Part shown: positions 53,803 to 62,797 of the stretch, in pieces
How the letters are laid out: each line of letters starts with the position of its first letter
How positions within the stretch are numbered: position 1 is the stretch's first letter
Source of the DNA: Pedobacter sp. AJM
GTDB lineage: Bacteria; Bacteroidota; Bacteroidia; Sphingobacteriales; Sphingobacteriaceae
Length of the DNA stretch: 64,000 bases
Assembly (NCBI RefSeq): GCF_002197755.1
Contig: NZ_NHOT01000002.1
Span: 186,001-250,000, forward strand
Direction of reading: 5' to 3'
Notes under the pieces: generated by a model
Seen by the model: only the letters and a program-made list of their open reading frames with translations
Database searches by the model: none
What the model was told of the DNA's origin: nothing
Made by a program: the position numbers and the translations under genes

Positions 53803-54506
53803 AGTTCAACCTCATCGGTTAAATCCAGGCGCAATGGTGTGATGGATACATAATCATTTTCTACTGCCCAGCGGTCTGTATCTTCTTCCGCAGGTTCCAA
53901 AGCAGATACGGTAATCCAGTAATGCTTTCGCTCCATGGGATCTGTTCCCGGCACCACATGTCCGTCATAAAGCCTTACCGATTGACGCGTCCATTTTATC
54001 CCTTTGGGTAAGGGTGGAAAATTCACATTGTACAGGCCCAGTTCATCATCTTTAAATACCGTATTTAATACCTCCGCCACATAAGCATCAAGCGCTTCAA
54101 AATCAGGTTCTGTTTTTCCAACAGGTGTACTCAATGCCACACCTTTTACGCCCAGTAATACCGCTTGCTTTGCTGCTGCTAGGGTTCCTGAATGCCACAT
54201 GGAATTGCCCAGATTCGGTCCCATATTTATTCCAGAGAGTACCACATCTGTATCAGGATACATGTGCAGGCCTAAAGCCACACAATCTGCCGGCGTTCCG
54301 TTCACCCGGTGTGCATCTATATTTTCAAAAGTAATAGGAGATGATTTAATGGAAAGTGGTCTGGAATGGGTAATGGCATGGCCCATGGAAGATTGTTCCA
54401 CATCCGGTGCTACAATCCTGACTGTCCCAAATTGTAAGGCCATTTTGGATAATGCTGCAATTCCGGGGCTGTAAATACCATCGTCGTTCGTAATCAGAAT
54501 ATTCAT
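53778..54506 (-). CDS. surE: 5'/3'-nucleotidase SurE
   Basis: Metal-dependent phosphatase (242 aa) that removes phosphates from nucleoside monophosphates and short polyphosphates. The start MNILITNDDGIYSPGI contains the metal-binding Asp pair; SSMGHAITHSRPLSI, NGTPADCVALGLH and SGINMGPNLGNSMWHSGTLAAA are the further SurE motifs. The start is either 54506 (matches the family N-terminus) or 54515. It is convergent with the lipocalin and ends in KHDQ. It is divergent from the lipid kinase at 54566. Confidence 0.95.
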   Translation of the reverse strand: MNILITNDDGIYSPGIAALSKMALQFGTVRIVAPDVEQSSMGHAITHSRPLSIKSSPITFENIDAHRVNGTPADCVALGLHMYPDTDVVLSGINMGPNLGNSMWHSGTLAAAKQAVLLGVKGVALSTPVGKTEPDFEALDAYVAEVLNTVFKDDELGLYNVNFPPLPKGIKWTRQSVRLYDGHVVPGTDPMERKHYWITVSALEPAEEDTDRWAVENDYVSITPLRLDLTDEVELEKRKHDQ

Positions 54507-54565
54507 ATCTTTCAAAATTAGGTATAGAATTAAAACCGAAACGGCCTGTTATTGTTCATAACAAT

Positions 54566-55486
54566 ATGAAAAATGCAGATAAACTGGTGAGACTGATCCA
54601 TAACCCAGGGGCCGGAGAAGGAAAGTATTCAAAAAAAGAAATCGTTAAAATGATGGATACTCACGGTTATGAATGTGATTATGTATCTTCCAAAAAGAAG
54701 TCGGCTTTAAAAAACATTGAACCCGAAACCAAATTTATTGCCATCGCCGGCGGCGATGGTACCATCCGGAAAACCATTATGGGCCTGTTGAGCAAAAAAC
54801 TGAAGTTTAAACGCCCCATAGCACTGTTGCCATTTGGCACAGCAAACAACATTGCCACCTCGCTTGGCATCAGTGAAGATGTAGGTCAAAATGTATCCAC
54901 ATGGGATGATTATAAGCTCAGAAATTTTGATGTGGGCCAGGCACTCGGTTTAAAAAAGGCTGCCTATTTTATAGAATCACTTGGATTTGGACTTTTCCCG
55001 CAGCTTATTCAAACCCTAGAAGATACTGATACTAAAAATATCGAAACCGCTGAAGAAGAATTTGAGCTGGCGCTGAACAAATTGCTTGAGATCACCAGGG
55101 CCTATCCGGCCAGAAAATGCCAGATCAGCATTGACGGAGAAAAGATCGAAAAGCATTGTATTATGGTAGAAATTATGAACATTTCACGCCTCGGTCCTAA
55201 TTTGAAACTAAGTGAAAAGGCTGATCCCGGAGACGGTTTTTTTGATGTGGTTATTGTTGGGGAAGAAAACCGGATGGCAATGGAAAATTATATTACCGAT
55301 ATCGCAAAAGGAAAGAACATTCCGTTCCCGATTGCCTCCATTCCCGCTAAAAATATCAGCATCAGCTGGGAAGGTACGGATATGCACATTGACGATACCA
55401 TTAAAGAAGAAGAAAGCTACACATTAACCATATCCATACTGCATAGTCTGCTCGAAGTCATTGTAAATAAAGAGACACTGGCATAA
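54566..55486 (+). CDS. Diacylglycerol/lipid kinase family protein (YegS/DagK type)
   Basis: A cytoplasmic or membrane-associated kinase of 306 aa that phosphorylates a lipid (diacylglycerol or a sphingoid base). The catalytic GGDGTIRKTIMGLL motif lies at about 66-79; LVRLIHNPGAGEGKYSKKEIV is the N-terminal nucleotide-binding element and PFGTANNIATSLGI (93-106) the second conserved loop. The C-terminal beta domain (WEGTDMHIDDT...) completes the family. Sphingobacteriaceae contain sphingolipids, so a sphingolipid substrate is possible, but this is speculation. It diverges from surE. Confidence 0.9.
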   Translation: MKNADKLVRLIHNPGAGEGKYSKKEIVKMMDTHGYECDYVSSKKKSALKNIEPETKFIAIAGGDGTIRKTIMGLLSKKLKFKRPIALLPFGTANNIATSLGISEDVGQNVSTWDDYKLRNFDVGQALGLKKAAYFIESLGFGLFPQLIQTLEDTDTKNIETAEEEFELALNKLLEITRAYPARKCQISIDGEKIEKHCIMVEIMNISRLGPNLKLSEKADPGDGFFDVVIVGEENRMAMENYITDIAKGKNIPFPIASIPAKNISISWEGTDMHIDDTIKEEESYTLTISILHSLLEVIVNKETLA

Positions 55487-55525
55487 ATAGCTTTAAAAGA
55501 TACCTGATATCCTTACTTTTGATGA

Positions 55526-55708
55526 ATGATCAGATTAAATAGTGAAACACCTAATGATGTACTTCAAGAGGTTAAAATTGGCGACATGGTAACTGATACC
55601 TTTAGTAAAACCGGCCTGGTGGAAAGTATTGAAGTGAATGATGATGGTTTATATAGAATTTACGAATTTCACCTCGTAACCGGAAGAACAATCAAGATAA
55701 AAAGGTAA
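55526..55708 (+). CDS. Small beta-rich protein (60 aa), function unknown
   Basis: A 60-aa protein, MIRLNSETPNDVLQEVKIGD then short strands MVTDTFSKTGLVESIEVNDDGLY and YEFHLVTGRTIKIKR. The composition fits a small SH3/KOW-like barrel: GDMVTD and GLVESIEV look like the first two strands of such folds. It stands 40 bp after the lipid kinase and 27 bp before the GntP permease, on the same strand, in a likely operon. Not recognised by family. Confidence 0.55.
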   Translation: MIRLNSETPNDVLQEVKIGDMVTDTFSKTGLVESIEVNDDGLYRIYEFHLVTGRTIKIKR

Positions 55709-55734
55709 ATTGCCTTTCAAACCCTGATTGCCCT

Positions 55735-57024
55735 ATGTCATTGTTGATTTTATTTACTGGCATTTTACTGCTCTTTCTGATGATCCTTAAAAAGATCAAC
55801 CCCATGATTGCGCTCATGGCAGTGGCCATTGCAACCGGATTATTACTCGGAATGCCGGTTTCGAAGGTAATTGGTGCGGTGAGCAACGGAATTGGCAGCA
55901 CTTTAGGTAGTATGGTCATGGTGCTTGCCTTTGGTGCCATGATGGGAAAACTGATTGAAGATAGCGGGGCAGCACGGAAAATCGTTTTTATTTTAATCAA
56001 GGCTTTCGGAAAGCAGCACATCCAGTGGGCTGTTTTGCTTACAGGTTTGTTGGTTGGCATTCCCCTGTTTTATAATGCAGGCTTTGTGGTTTTGATTCCG
56101 CTGGTGTTTGCCATTTCTGCAGCTACAGGACTATCCAAACTATATATCGGCCTGCCTATGGCTACCGCACTTTCAGTAACCCATGGTTTCTTACCTCCCC
56201 ATCCCGGACCAGTTGCACTTGCAGGTATTTTCCATGCAGATATTGGCCAAACGCTGATATATGGACTCGTGCTGAGCCTGCCCATTGCCGTCATTGCAGG
56301 AATTTATTTCCCGCGGTTAATCATGAAGAAGATTCAGCCTGCCCTCATAAAGGATTTTGTACTGGAAGAAGGTGAAGGCTTACCCGGCACGGCAAAGAGT
56401 TTTATGGTGGCATTGCTGCCGGTATTTCTGATCATTGCCGGAACCATCGGAAGTGGCCTGAATACAGTGTACCCGGGCAAATCGATATTTATTTTTCTTG
56501 CCGATCCTACAGCAGCCTTACTGATCTCGGTGATCCTGACACTCCTCCTCCAAAACAACAGCATTGAAAAAGCCATGGAATCCTGTACAGAAGGGGTAAA
56601 AAGCATTGCCATGATTATATTGATCATTGCTGCCGGTGGGGCTTTTAAACAAATTTTAATTGACAGCGGCGTGGGCGAAACCGTCAAACAATTAACGGGT
56701 AATTTAAATCTTTCTCCGTTGTTACTGGCCTGGTTAATTACGGCCTCACTGCGCATAACCCTCGGCTCCGCCACTGTTGCAGCCGTAACCGCCTCCGGGA
56801 TGGTGCTACCTCTGATCGGTCAACATGCCCCTCCCGAATTAATGGTGTTATCTGTAGGGGCAGGTAGCCTGATGCTTTCTCATGTTAACGATACCGGTTT
56901 CTGGATGTTTAAAGAGTATTTTAACCTCAGCCTTAAAGAAACATTTGGAACCTGGACCATGATGGAAAGTATTGTTTCCGTACTCGGATTAGTTGGAGTA
57001 CTTCTTTTAAATCAGTTTTTATAA
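55735..57024 (+). CDS. GntP-family proton-coupled permease
   Basis: An inner-membrane importer of 429 aa with about 12 hydrophobic helices; gluconate and related sugar acids are the usual substrates. Typical segments: VIGAVSNGIGSTLGSMVMVLAFGAMMGKLIEDSGAA, FYNAGFVVLIPLVFAISAATG, LPPHPGPVALAGIFHADIG and LRITLGSATVAAVTASGMVLPL, ending MLSHVNDTGFWMFKEYF. The neighbouring 3-hydroxyisobutyrate/tartronate-semialdehyde-type dehydrogenase at 57.1 kb (convergent) supports a sugar-acid role. Substrate is inferred. Confidence 0.93.
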   Translation: MSLLILFTGILLLFLMILKKINPMIALMAVAIATGLLLGMPVSKVIGAVSNGIGSTLGSMVMVLAFGAMMGKLIEDSGAARKIVFILIKAFGKQHIQWAVLLTGLLVGIPLFYNAGFVVLIPLVFAISAATGLSKLYIGLPMATALSVTHGFLPPHPGPVALAGIFHADIGQTLIYGLVLSLPIAVIAGIYFPRLIMKKIQPALIKDFVLEEGEGLPGTAKSFMVALLPVFLIIAGTIGSGLNTVYPGKSIFIFLADPTAALLISVILTLLLQNNSIEKAMESCTEGVKSIAMIILIIAAGGAFKQILIDSGVGETVKQLTGNLNLSPLLLAWLITASLRITLGSATVAAVTASGMVLPLIGQHAPPELMVLSVGAGSLMLSHVNDTGFWMFKEYFNLSLKETFGTWTMMESIVSVLGLVGVLLLNQFL

Positions 57025-57056
57025 AACATACACACCATTTCTGAATACGAATAAAT

Positions 57057-57914
57057 TTATCCATTAAGTGATTTGAGCGCTTTTATAATTGCAACCAGAT
57101 CTTCTTCCCCATACTGTGCCTGCGCTCTTTCATAAGTTGATAATGCGGTTTTAGCTAAGGGAGATGAGATGCCTTCATCCCTGGCGAGCCTCAAATCTTT
57201 TACAATGTGTTTTAAAGCAAAAGCAGCTTTATAATCATCGTTCAGAATGGCCTCGCCTTTTATCTTGGTGTATACATTGCCGATGGCTGCATTTCCGATG
57301 AGTTCTAATAAATCTGCCGGTTGAATTCCCTTTTCACTGGCAAACAAAATGGTTTCTGCCAGGCCTTGTGTGTATAGTGCCAATAGCGAATTGATGGCCA
57401 GCTTAGCTATATTTCCCGCTCCAGTATCACCTACCCACTTGCTTAATTTCCCCAACACATCAAAAATGGGTTTTACTTCTTCAAAAGCAGACTTTGCGCC
57501 CCCGGCCATAATCACCAACTGACCAGTTTCTGCCTGCTTCACGCTCCCTGATACCGGGGCATCAAGGTACCGGCAATTTTGTAATTTACACAGTTCATCC
57601 ATTTTTTTAGAAATGGCAGGAGACACCGTACTCATATTGATAATGACTTTCCCATCTATCTGACCGCGAATCAATCCCTTTTCACCTTCAAAAACAGCGG
57701 TTATGGCCTGATCATCGGTTACCATTACAATAACCACATCAGATTCCCGGCTAAGTGCTTCAGGGCTCTCCGCTACTGCTGCACCTATAGCAGTTAAAGC
57801 AGATTCTTTTTCTTTACTTCTGTTGTATACGGTAACCGGATATGATGCTTTTAAAAGCTGTGCAGCCATTGGAATACCCATGTTTCCTAATCCAATCCAT
57901 CCTATTTTTTTCAT
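57057..57914 (-). CDS. NAD(P)-dependent oxidoreductase, 3-hydroxyisobutyrate dehydrogenase family
   Basis: A cytoplasmic beta-hydroxyacid dehydrogenase of 285 aa. The N-terminal Rossmann motif IGWIGLGNMGIPMAAQLL (3-20), NRSKEK after strand 2, the substrate loop DAPVSGSVKQAETGQLVIMAGG and the catalytic Lys in GNIAKLAINSLL identify the family (3-hydroxyisobutyrate, tartronate semialdehyde, glyoxylate/succinic semialdehyde reductases). Position facing the GntP permease suggests reduction of a sugar-acid breakdown product. The NADPH preference hinted by NRSK is inference. The ATG at 57914 is chosen over 57920. Confidence 0.92.
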   Translation of the reverse strand: MKKIGWIGLGNMGIPMAAQLLKASYPVTVYNRSKEKESALTAIGAAVAESPEALSRESDVVIVMVTDDQAITAVFEGEKGLIRGQIDGKVIINMSTVSPAISKKMDELCKLQNCRYLDAPVSGSVKQAETGQLVIMAGGAKSAFEEVKPIFDVLGKLSKWVGDTGAGNIAKLAINSLLALYTQGLAETILFASEKGIQPADLLELIGNAAIGNVYTKIKGEAILNDDYKAAFALKHIVKDLRLARDEGISSPLAKTALSTYERAQAQYGEEDLVAIIKALKSLNG

Positions 57915-58085
57915 GTTCAAGTTATGTTCTGATCAACAACAAAGTTGATGAATAAATGATTGAATATGGCATAGCCGATATCATTTTTTAAACAAATTTT
58001 CTGAATAAGAAACTTGTTGAATGTGTAAAACAATAGCTGGAAATAAATTTGTATCACATAACTTTAGCACAAAATCCACCATCAG

Positions 58086-59189
58086 ATGAGTTATTTGCTT
58101 AAAGACCTTTATTCACCGGCATTTTATGGGAAACTAACGAATGCCCTACTTTTGACTGTTCCGGCTTTCGACCGGGACAAGTTTTTAAAAGAGATTTTTA
58201 TTGCCGAATTTGAATCAAAGGAACTGAAGGAAAGAATGAAACATACCACAAATGTGATTCATCGATTCTTTCCTGAAAACTATAATGATACGATTGAAAT
58301 CATTAAAAAGACCATCGTGGAATTAAGAAAAATAGGCATTGGTGAAGATGGACTGGCCTTTATGTTCCTGCCGGATTACATCGAAACTTACGGAATGGAT
58401 GATTTTGACACCTCTGTTGAAGCATTGGAATTTGTAACCCAGTTTGTGAGTTGTGAATTTGCCGTTCGCCCTTTTATTTTAAAGTACGGCGATAAAATGA
58501 TGCGCCGCATGCAGCAATGGTCATTACATGAAAGCCATAAAGTGAGGAGATTGGCAAGCGAGGGCAGCCGGCCCAGGCTACCCTGGGCCATGGGTATTCC
58601 ATTTTTGAAAAAAGATCCTGGTGCTGTACTACCTATTCTGGAAAACCTGAAGCACGATCCTGCTGAATATGTGCGGAGAAGTGTGGCCAACAACCTGAAT
58701 GATATCGCTAAAGACCATCCGGGCATTGTATTAGAAATCGCTAAAAAATGGTCGGGAATCAGCCCGGAAACAGATGCGCTAATCAAACATGGTTGCAGAA
58801 CCCTCTTAAAACAGGGCCATCCTGAAATCCTCAAACATTATGGATTAAATGATCATGGAATGATCTTGAAAGACTTCCATCTTTTAACACCAGACATCCG
58901 CATGGGTGAAAGCCTGGCCTTTTCATTCACCATTCAAAATGAACTTCTTACTAAACAGAAGGTGAGGCTGGAATATGCCATTTATTACAAAAAGCAGAAC
59001 GGGCAGCATCATAAAAAAGTGTTCAAGATTTCTGAAAGGATTTATCCTGCCGGCATGAAGGTGAATATTTTACGTAAGCAAAAGTTTGTCCTGATCACGA
59101 CACGAAGGTTTCATTTGGGTAACCACCGGATTGCTGTGATCATTAATGGAGCAGAAAAACAGGCATCTGATTTTAATTTACACGCTTAG
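58086..59189 (+). CDS. DNA alkylation repair protein, AlkD-like HEAT-repeat fold
   Basis: A 367-aa protein of the DNA alkylation repair (AlkC/AlkD) superfamily, which removes or recognises alkylated bases through HEAT repeats. Helical pairs are visible throughout 20-250, e.g. MRRMQQWSLHESHKVRRLASEGSRPRLPWA and LENLKHDPAEYVRRSVANNLNDIAKDHP, which are typical of the AlkC group. A C-terminal beta domain (about 285-367: SFTIQNELLTKQKVRLEYAIYYKK) is an Ig-like addition seen in AlkC proteins. It overlaps the convergent NUDIX gene by 17 nt at 59173-59189. Confidence 0.9.
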   Translation: MSYLLKDLYSPAFYGKLTNALLLTVPAFDRDKFLKEIFIAEFESKELKERMKHTTNVIHRFFPENYNDTIEIIKKTIVELRKIGIGEDGLAFMFLPDYIETYGMDDFDTSVEALEFVTQFVSCEFAVRPFILKYGDKMMRRMQQWSLHESHKVRRLASEGSRPRLPWAMGIPFLKKDPGAVLPILENLKHDPAEYVRRSVANNLNDIAKDHPGIVLEIAKKWSGISPETDALIKHGCRTLLKQGHPEILKHYGLNDHGMILKDFHLLTPDIRMGESLAFSFTIQNELLTKQKVRLEYAIYYKKQNGQHHKKVFKISERIYPAGMKVNILRKQKFVLITTRRFHLGNHRIAVIINGAEKQASDFNLHA

Positions 59190-59640
59190 TCAGTATAGAA
59201 ACCAATTCATCTAATAAGGGAATCTGCCGGTCTTTAATCGCCAGGATGGCATTTTCATAAGTAAACCAGTCGCCTCTGTCTACCTCTACAAAGCTTTGTA
59301 TTTTGCCCGATTTTGGTGGCCATTGCATTTCAAAAGTGTTACTATGCAGTGTTGCCGGATCAAGATCACCTTCAACGGCCCAGCACAATACCTTCTTGCC
59401 GCCTTTTTGAATAATGGGTTGCAGTTCGATGAAATCGCCATCAATTCTCGTTCCTACTTCCTCTTCAAATTCGCGGATGGCTGCATGCAGCGGTTCCTCA
59501 TTTTCATCCAGTTCACCCTTTGGTACAGACCATACCCCTAAATCTTTTTTGGCAAAAATTGGTCCGCCGGGATGAATGAGAAAAAATTCCGGTTCCGTAC
59601 CTGTTTTCCTGTAAAGTAATATTCCTGCGCTTTGTCTCAT
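59173..59640 (-). CDS. NUDIX hydrolase
   Basis: A 155-aa cytoplasmic pyrophosphohydrolase. The Nudix box is complete (GELDENEEPLHAAIREFEEEVG, about 41-63; Gly, Glu pair and Arg-Glu-x-x-Glu-Glu present). The N-terminus RQSAGILLYRKTGTEPEFFLIHPGGPIFAKKDLGVWSVPKGE resembles dinucleoside polyphosphate hydrolases of the bis(5'-nucleosyl)-tetraphosphatase group. The end overlaps the AlkD-like gene by 17 nt; the two stops face each other. Substrate not determined. Confidence 0.93.
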   Translation of the reverse strand: MRQSAGILLYRKTGTEPEFFLIHPGGPIFAKKDLGVWSVPKGELDENEEPLHAAIREFEEEVGTRIDGDFIELQPIIQKGGKKVLCWAVEGDLDPATLHSNTFEMQWPPKSGKIQSFVEVDRGDWFTYENAILAIKDRQIPLLDELVSILTKRVN

Positions 59641-59698
59641 GTTTAAATATAATGCAAGGTGTATGACTGCCGGTAAAAACGAACCACACTGGTACTAC

Positions 59699-59735
59699 AA
59701 AAAAAGTCTGTTTCAGTTAAGAGACAGACTTTTTC
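59699..59735. terminator. Bidirectional hairpin terminator
   Basis: AAAAAGTCTGT and ACAGACTTTTT pair around a short loop with inner TTC/GAG-type mismatches; runs of A and T flank the stem. It ends the small gene at 59756-59947. Confidence 0.8.
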
Positions 59736-59755
59736 TATTTCAATTGAATGGTATT

Positions 59756-59947
59756 TTATAACAATCCATATAAGCCATGTGCGTAGGTACGCAGGGAAGC
59801 AGATACACTCTGCATCTTTTCTGGCGACGGTCCCTTTACCTTGTAGGCTTCAGGATGTAATTCTAAGGATTGATCATTTACTGAATCGGATGTGCTTTTA
59901 TTGCTTAATGTAGCATGCTGTTCTTCGCTGATTTTTAAAGGAGCCAT
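59756..59947 (-). CDS. Small hypothetical protein (63 aa)
   Basis: A soluble 63-residue protein rich in Ser, Glu and Lys (APLKISEEQHATLSNKSTSD) with an aromatic end YAHGLYGLL. No signal, membrane helix or known motif. It sits 72 bp after the GH92 gene on the same strand and just before a bidirectional terminator, so it may be the last cistron of that operon. Real but unrecognised, or a chance frame; I lean to real because of the terminator right after it. Confidence 0.45.
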   Translation of the reverse strand: MAPLKISEEQHATLSNKSTSDSVNDQSLELHPEAYKVKGPSPEKMQSVSASLRTYAHGLYGLL

Positions 59948-60019
59948 ATTAATAATTATTTATATCAGATTAACATGTTTCTCAGAAATAAGTTTGAAAA
60001 CCTGGCATATTTTTATAAA

Positions 60020-62104
60020 TTATTTTTCTACCGAAGAAATCCAGTTTTCCGTATCCGAAATCTTGACCGGATCTGCAGAAGCTATAATCTTCAACACACC
60101 ACCCGCATTAATCTCAGCCTGAGTGATATAGTTTTTTCTAAAAGGCTTATCATTTAAAAAGACTGCTTTGATATACTTATTTTTAAGGCTAAAATTCCCG
60201 GTTTCAATTTTAAAAGTCTTCCCTTTTGGCAAATGGTAAGTTAATGAAGGAAATAAAGGGACATTCAAGTAATAGACCGGCCAGCCTACACAAGCGGGAG
60301 AAAAACCACTGGCCGCAAAAACATACCAGGCACTCATGGCGCCGGCATCATCATCCATGGTTCTTAAATAAGCCTGTGGTTCATTTTTATAAATTTTGCC
60401 AATGTAGGATCCTATGCCCCGGCTATTGTCGTTAAAATAATTCTGAATCACCGTATCTGCAGCCAGCTGGTGCATCCAGTATTGAGATTTATATCCTGAT
60501 GTGGTGGCATTATACATCAATGGTACCTGCAAATCGGGTTCATTGGCATGGTTATATAAATCTTTTGCAAAAAATTGATCCAGATTGGCCAGGTAGGCTT
60601 CTGTTCCTCCATCCAGTTCAATTAATCCCTGCACATCATAAGGTACAAACCACCTGTATTGCCAGATGGTTCCCTGGTACAGACCTCTTGCCTGCATGCG
60701 GTCTACATCATTTCTGGTTAAATCTCTAAAATCCTTATTCCAGTATTTTTTATATTCCAGGGCTTTATTTTTATAGGATTGAGATTTATCCTTATTCTTC
60801 AGAATGGCAAATATTTGTCCCAGTGCCCAGTGATCATAACTGGATTCCAATGCTTTATCCGGCGATTTATAATCCAATCCGTCTACTTCTTTCGCCAGGG
60901 AATCTGCAATTTTTGCAAAATCTACCAGATATCCTTTCCGGTAAGCATCCAGCAAGACCACAATGGCATGCTCAGAACGGACGGTATTTGATGGCTCATG
61001 CTGACTTGCATAATCCTTTTTACCAGATTGATACAACTCTGCAATAGAAGTGATCATCCCTGCATATTCGCTTTGATTAATGAGAGAAAGTAAGGGCAGT
61101 TGCGTCCGGTAATTGTCCCAGATGGCCCATCCGTTGTAATGAATTTGCTTATCTTTCTGCAATTCTCCTCTGGTGTTCCGGTAAGTACCATCTTGTTCAG
61201 AAATGACATAAGGCGACTGCAGGGTGCGATACAGTAGTGAATAAAATAATGCTGAGTTTTCTTCATTTCCATTTACTTCAATCTGACTTAAATGACGATT
61301 CCAATCCGAAGCACTCAGCATTTTGACATGTTCAAATGAATCGTTACTAATCGTTGCTGAAGCTGCTTCTGCACTCACAGAGGATAAGGCTACATTGATT
61401 TCTGTGGTAACTGCAGCTTCCGGAAGCGACAAAACCAAACGGTGATTGCCATTGTCTTTCCAGCTTTTTGTACCTTTTGCCACCAGGCAATAATAAATTT
61501 TATATTTTCCTACACCGCAGGTCGTTCTGGAAGTAATCCAGCCTGAAATTGTATCTCCTTTTACCTGATGCTGCTCATCAACAAAAGCACCGTTAAAAGC
61601 ATAACTCAAATCAAGATATAATCCCTTTTTACCTTTCGGAAACTGATAAACATGTTTCCCTGCATTTTTTAAAACACTTAGCTGTACGCTTATTTTATTG
61701 CCAAAGCCAACCGCATAATAACCCGGTCTGGCCTTTTCTGAAGTCTTGATCAGATCAGTTTTCATGGGATCAGTGCCTAAAAAAGGCTTGATTAAAATAT
61801 TCCCTCCTGAGCCCTGGCAACCTACGCCTTCAAAACGGTTATGCGTAAAACCTTCAAATTTCTTCGCCAGGTATTCGTAACCGGTATGGGTTTTAGGATA
61901 GGTTTGTGGCCCGATGCTTAACATGCTAAAAGGATAAGATGCAGCCGGCGACATTTGTCCGTGATCGCCAGAAGATCCCAGAAAGACATTGACCAGATCC
62001 ACAGGCTGTTTTCCTTTTACAGAAAAAGAATGATGATTTGATTGTGCTAAAACGTTTAATTTAAAAAACAAAAAGCAATAAGTTAACCGGATAAAAAATT
62101 TCAT
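60020..62104 (-). CDS. GH92-family alpha-mannosidase
   Basis: An exported glycosidase of 694 aa: signal peptide (1-20) then the two-domain GH92 fold. N-terminal beta-sandwich: VDLVNVFLGSSGDHGQMSPAASYPF and GVGCQGSGGN; catalytic (alpha/alpha)6 domain with NGWAIWDNYRTQLPLLSLI, YKSQYWMHQLAADTVIQNYF, DDDAGAMSAWYVFAASGFSPACVGWPVYYL. GH92 enzymes are calcium-dependent exo-acting mannosidases (alpha-1,2, -1,3, -1,4 or -1,6) that trim mannan and N-glycans, usually periplasmic. It stands alone, without SusCD next to it. Bond specificity cannot be stated from the sequence. Confidence 0.95.
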   Translation of the reverse strand: MKFFIRLTYCFLFFKLNVLAQSNHHSFSVKGKQPVDLVNVFLGSSGDHGQMSPAASYPFSMLSIGPQTYPKTHTGYEYLAKKFEGFTHNRFEGVGCQGSGGNILIKPFLGTDPMKTDLIKTSEKARPGYYAVGFGNKISVQLSVLKNAGKHVYQFPKGKKGLYLDLSYAFNGAFVDEQHQVKGDTISGWITSRTTCGVGKYKIYYCLVAKGTKSWKDNGNHRLVLSLPEAAVTTEINVALSSVSAEAASATISNDSFEHVKMLSASDWNRHLSQIEVNGNEENSALFYSLLYRTLQSPYVISEQDGTYRNTRGELQKDKQIHYNGWAIWDNYRTQLPLLSLINQSEYAGMITSIAELYQSGKKDYASQHEPSNTVRSEHAIVVLLDAYRKGYLVDFAKIADSLAKEVDGLDYKSPDKALESSYDHWALGQIFAILKNKDKSQSYKNKALEYKKYWNKDFRDLTRNDVDRMQARGLYQGTIWQYRWFVPYDVQGLIELDGGTEAYLANLDQFFAKDLYNHANEPDLQVPLMYNATTSGYKSQYWMHQLAADTVIQNYFNDNSRGIGSYIGKIYKNEPQAYLRTMDDDAGAMSAWYVFAASGFSPACVGWPVYYLNVPLFPSLTYHLPKGKTFKIETGNFSLKNKYIKAVFLNDKPFRKNYITQAEINAGGVLKIIASADPVKISDTENWISSVEK

Positions 62105-62193
62105 TATGTGTTATTAATATCTGGCCAAAATAATATTTTAGCATGAAGTTGCTGTTATGTTACCATTTCTTTACATAACAGCTGGAAATAAAT

Positions 62194-62224
62194 AAGGCCA
62201 TTTCAAATCAGTGAAATGGCCTTT
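62194..62224 (-). terminator. Intrinsic terminator downstream of the DUF2911 gene
   Basis: AAGGCCATTTCA pairs with TGAAATGGCCTT around AATCAG. On the minus strand it is followed by ATTTATTTCC. It lies 24 nt after the DUF2911 stop. Confidence 0.75.
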
Positions 62225-62247
62225 GAAATAATATTAATTTTCTGTTT

Positions 62248-62766
62248 CTATTTAATAGATACCGGTACGGAAACCTTATCCCAATCTAAAGAGAAGCCAG
62301 TTTTAGTAATTTTATAAACCAAACGTTCCTGAGTGGCTTTCAATACTTTGGTTTTAACATCAACACGTAAAGCATCTTTGCCTTCTTCATATTTATATGC
62401 ACCCCATTGCTTTGGTTCTTTGTTAAAAATTGCCGTCCATGTTCCGCTTTCTTTAGGGATTAAAAAGAAGCTATATTTTCCAGCAGCCAATGGTTTTCCT
62501 TCCACCATAATGTCTTTATCCGTTTCAAAAGTAGTGGCTTCGTTTGCACCGGCGCGCCAAACTTTATCATAAGCTTCCAAACCTCCCCAGATTTTACGGC
62601 CTTTTACAGCCGGGCTGCTATAGTTAATGGTAATGGTGGCACCTTTTACTTTTCCGGTAACCGTTGCCGCAGGACTCGGTTTAGGCTGGGCATCCTGAGC
62701 CATTGCACTTACAGAGAATGTAATGGCTGCAAAAAGCAGGGTGATTGATTTAATCATCTTTTTCAT
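62248..62766 (-). CDS. Exported DUF2911-domain protein
   Basis: A 172-aa exported protein with a signal peptide ([23 protein letters not shown]) and the DUF2911 domain: [66 protein letters not shown] and [17 protein letters not shown] are the hallmarks. The domain is a beta-sandwich typical of Bacteroidota periplasmic proteins and has no known activity. Terminator just downstream; it is a single-gene transcript. The only neighbour in the same direction upstream is the symporter (32 bp between genes), so the two may be co-transcribed. Confidence 0.92.
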   Translation of the reverse strand: MKKMIKSITLLFAAITFSVSAMAQDAQPKPSPAATVTGKVKGATITINYSSPAVKGRKIWGGLEAYDKVWRAGANEATTFETDKDIMVEGKPLAAGKYSFFLIPKESGTWTAIFNKEPKQWGAYKYEEGKDALRVDVKTKVLKATQERLVYKITKTGFSLDWDKVSVPVSIK

Positions 62767-62797
62767 ATGGTATATATTTGTTTTGTTGTTTTGAGAT

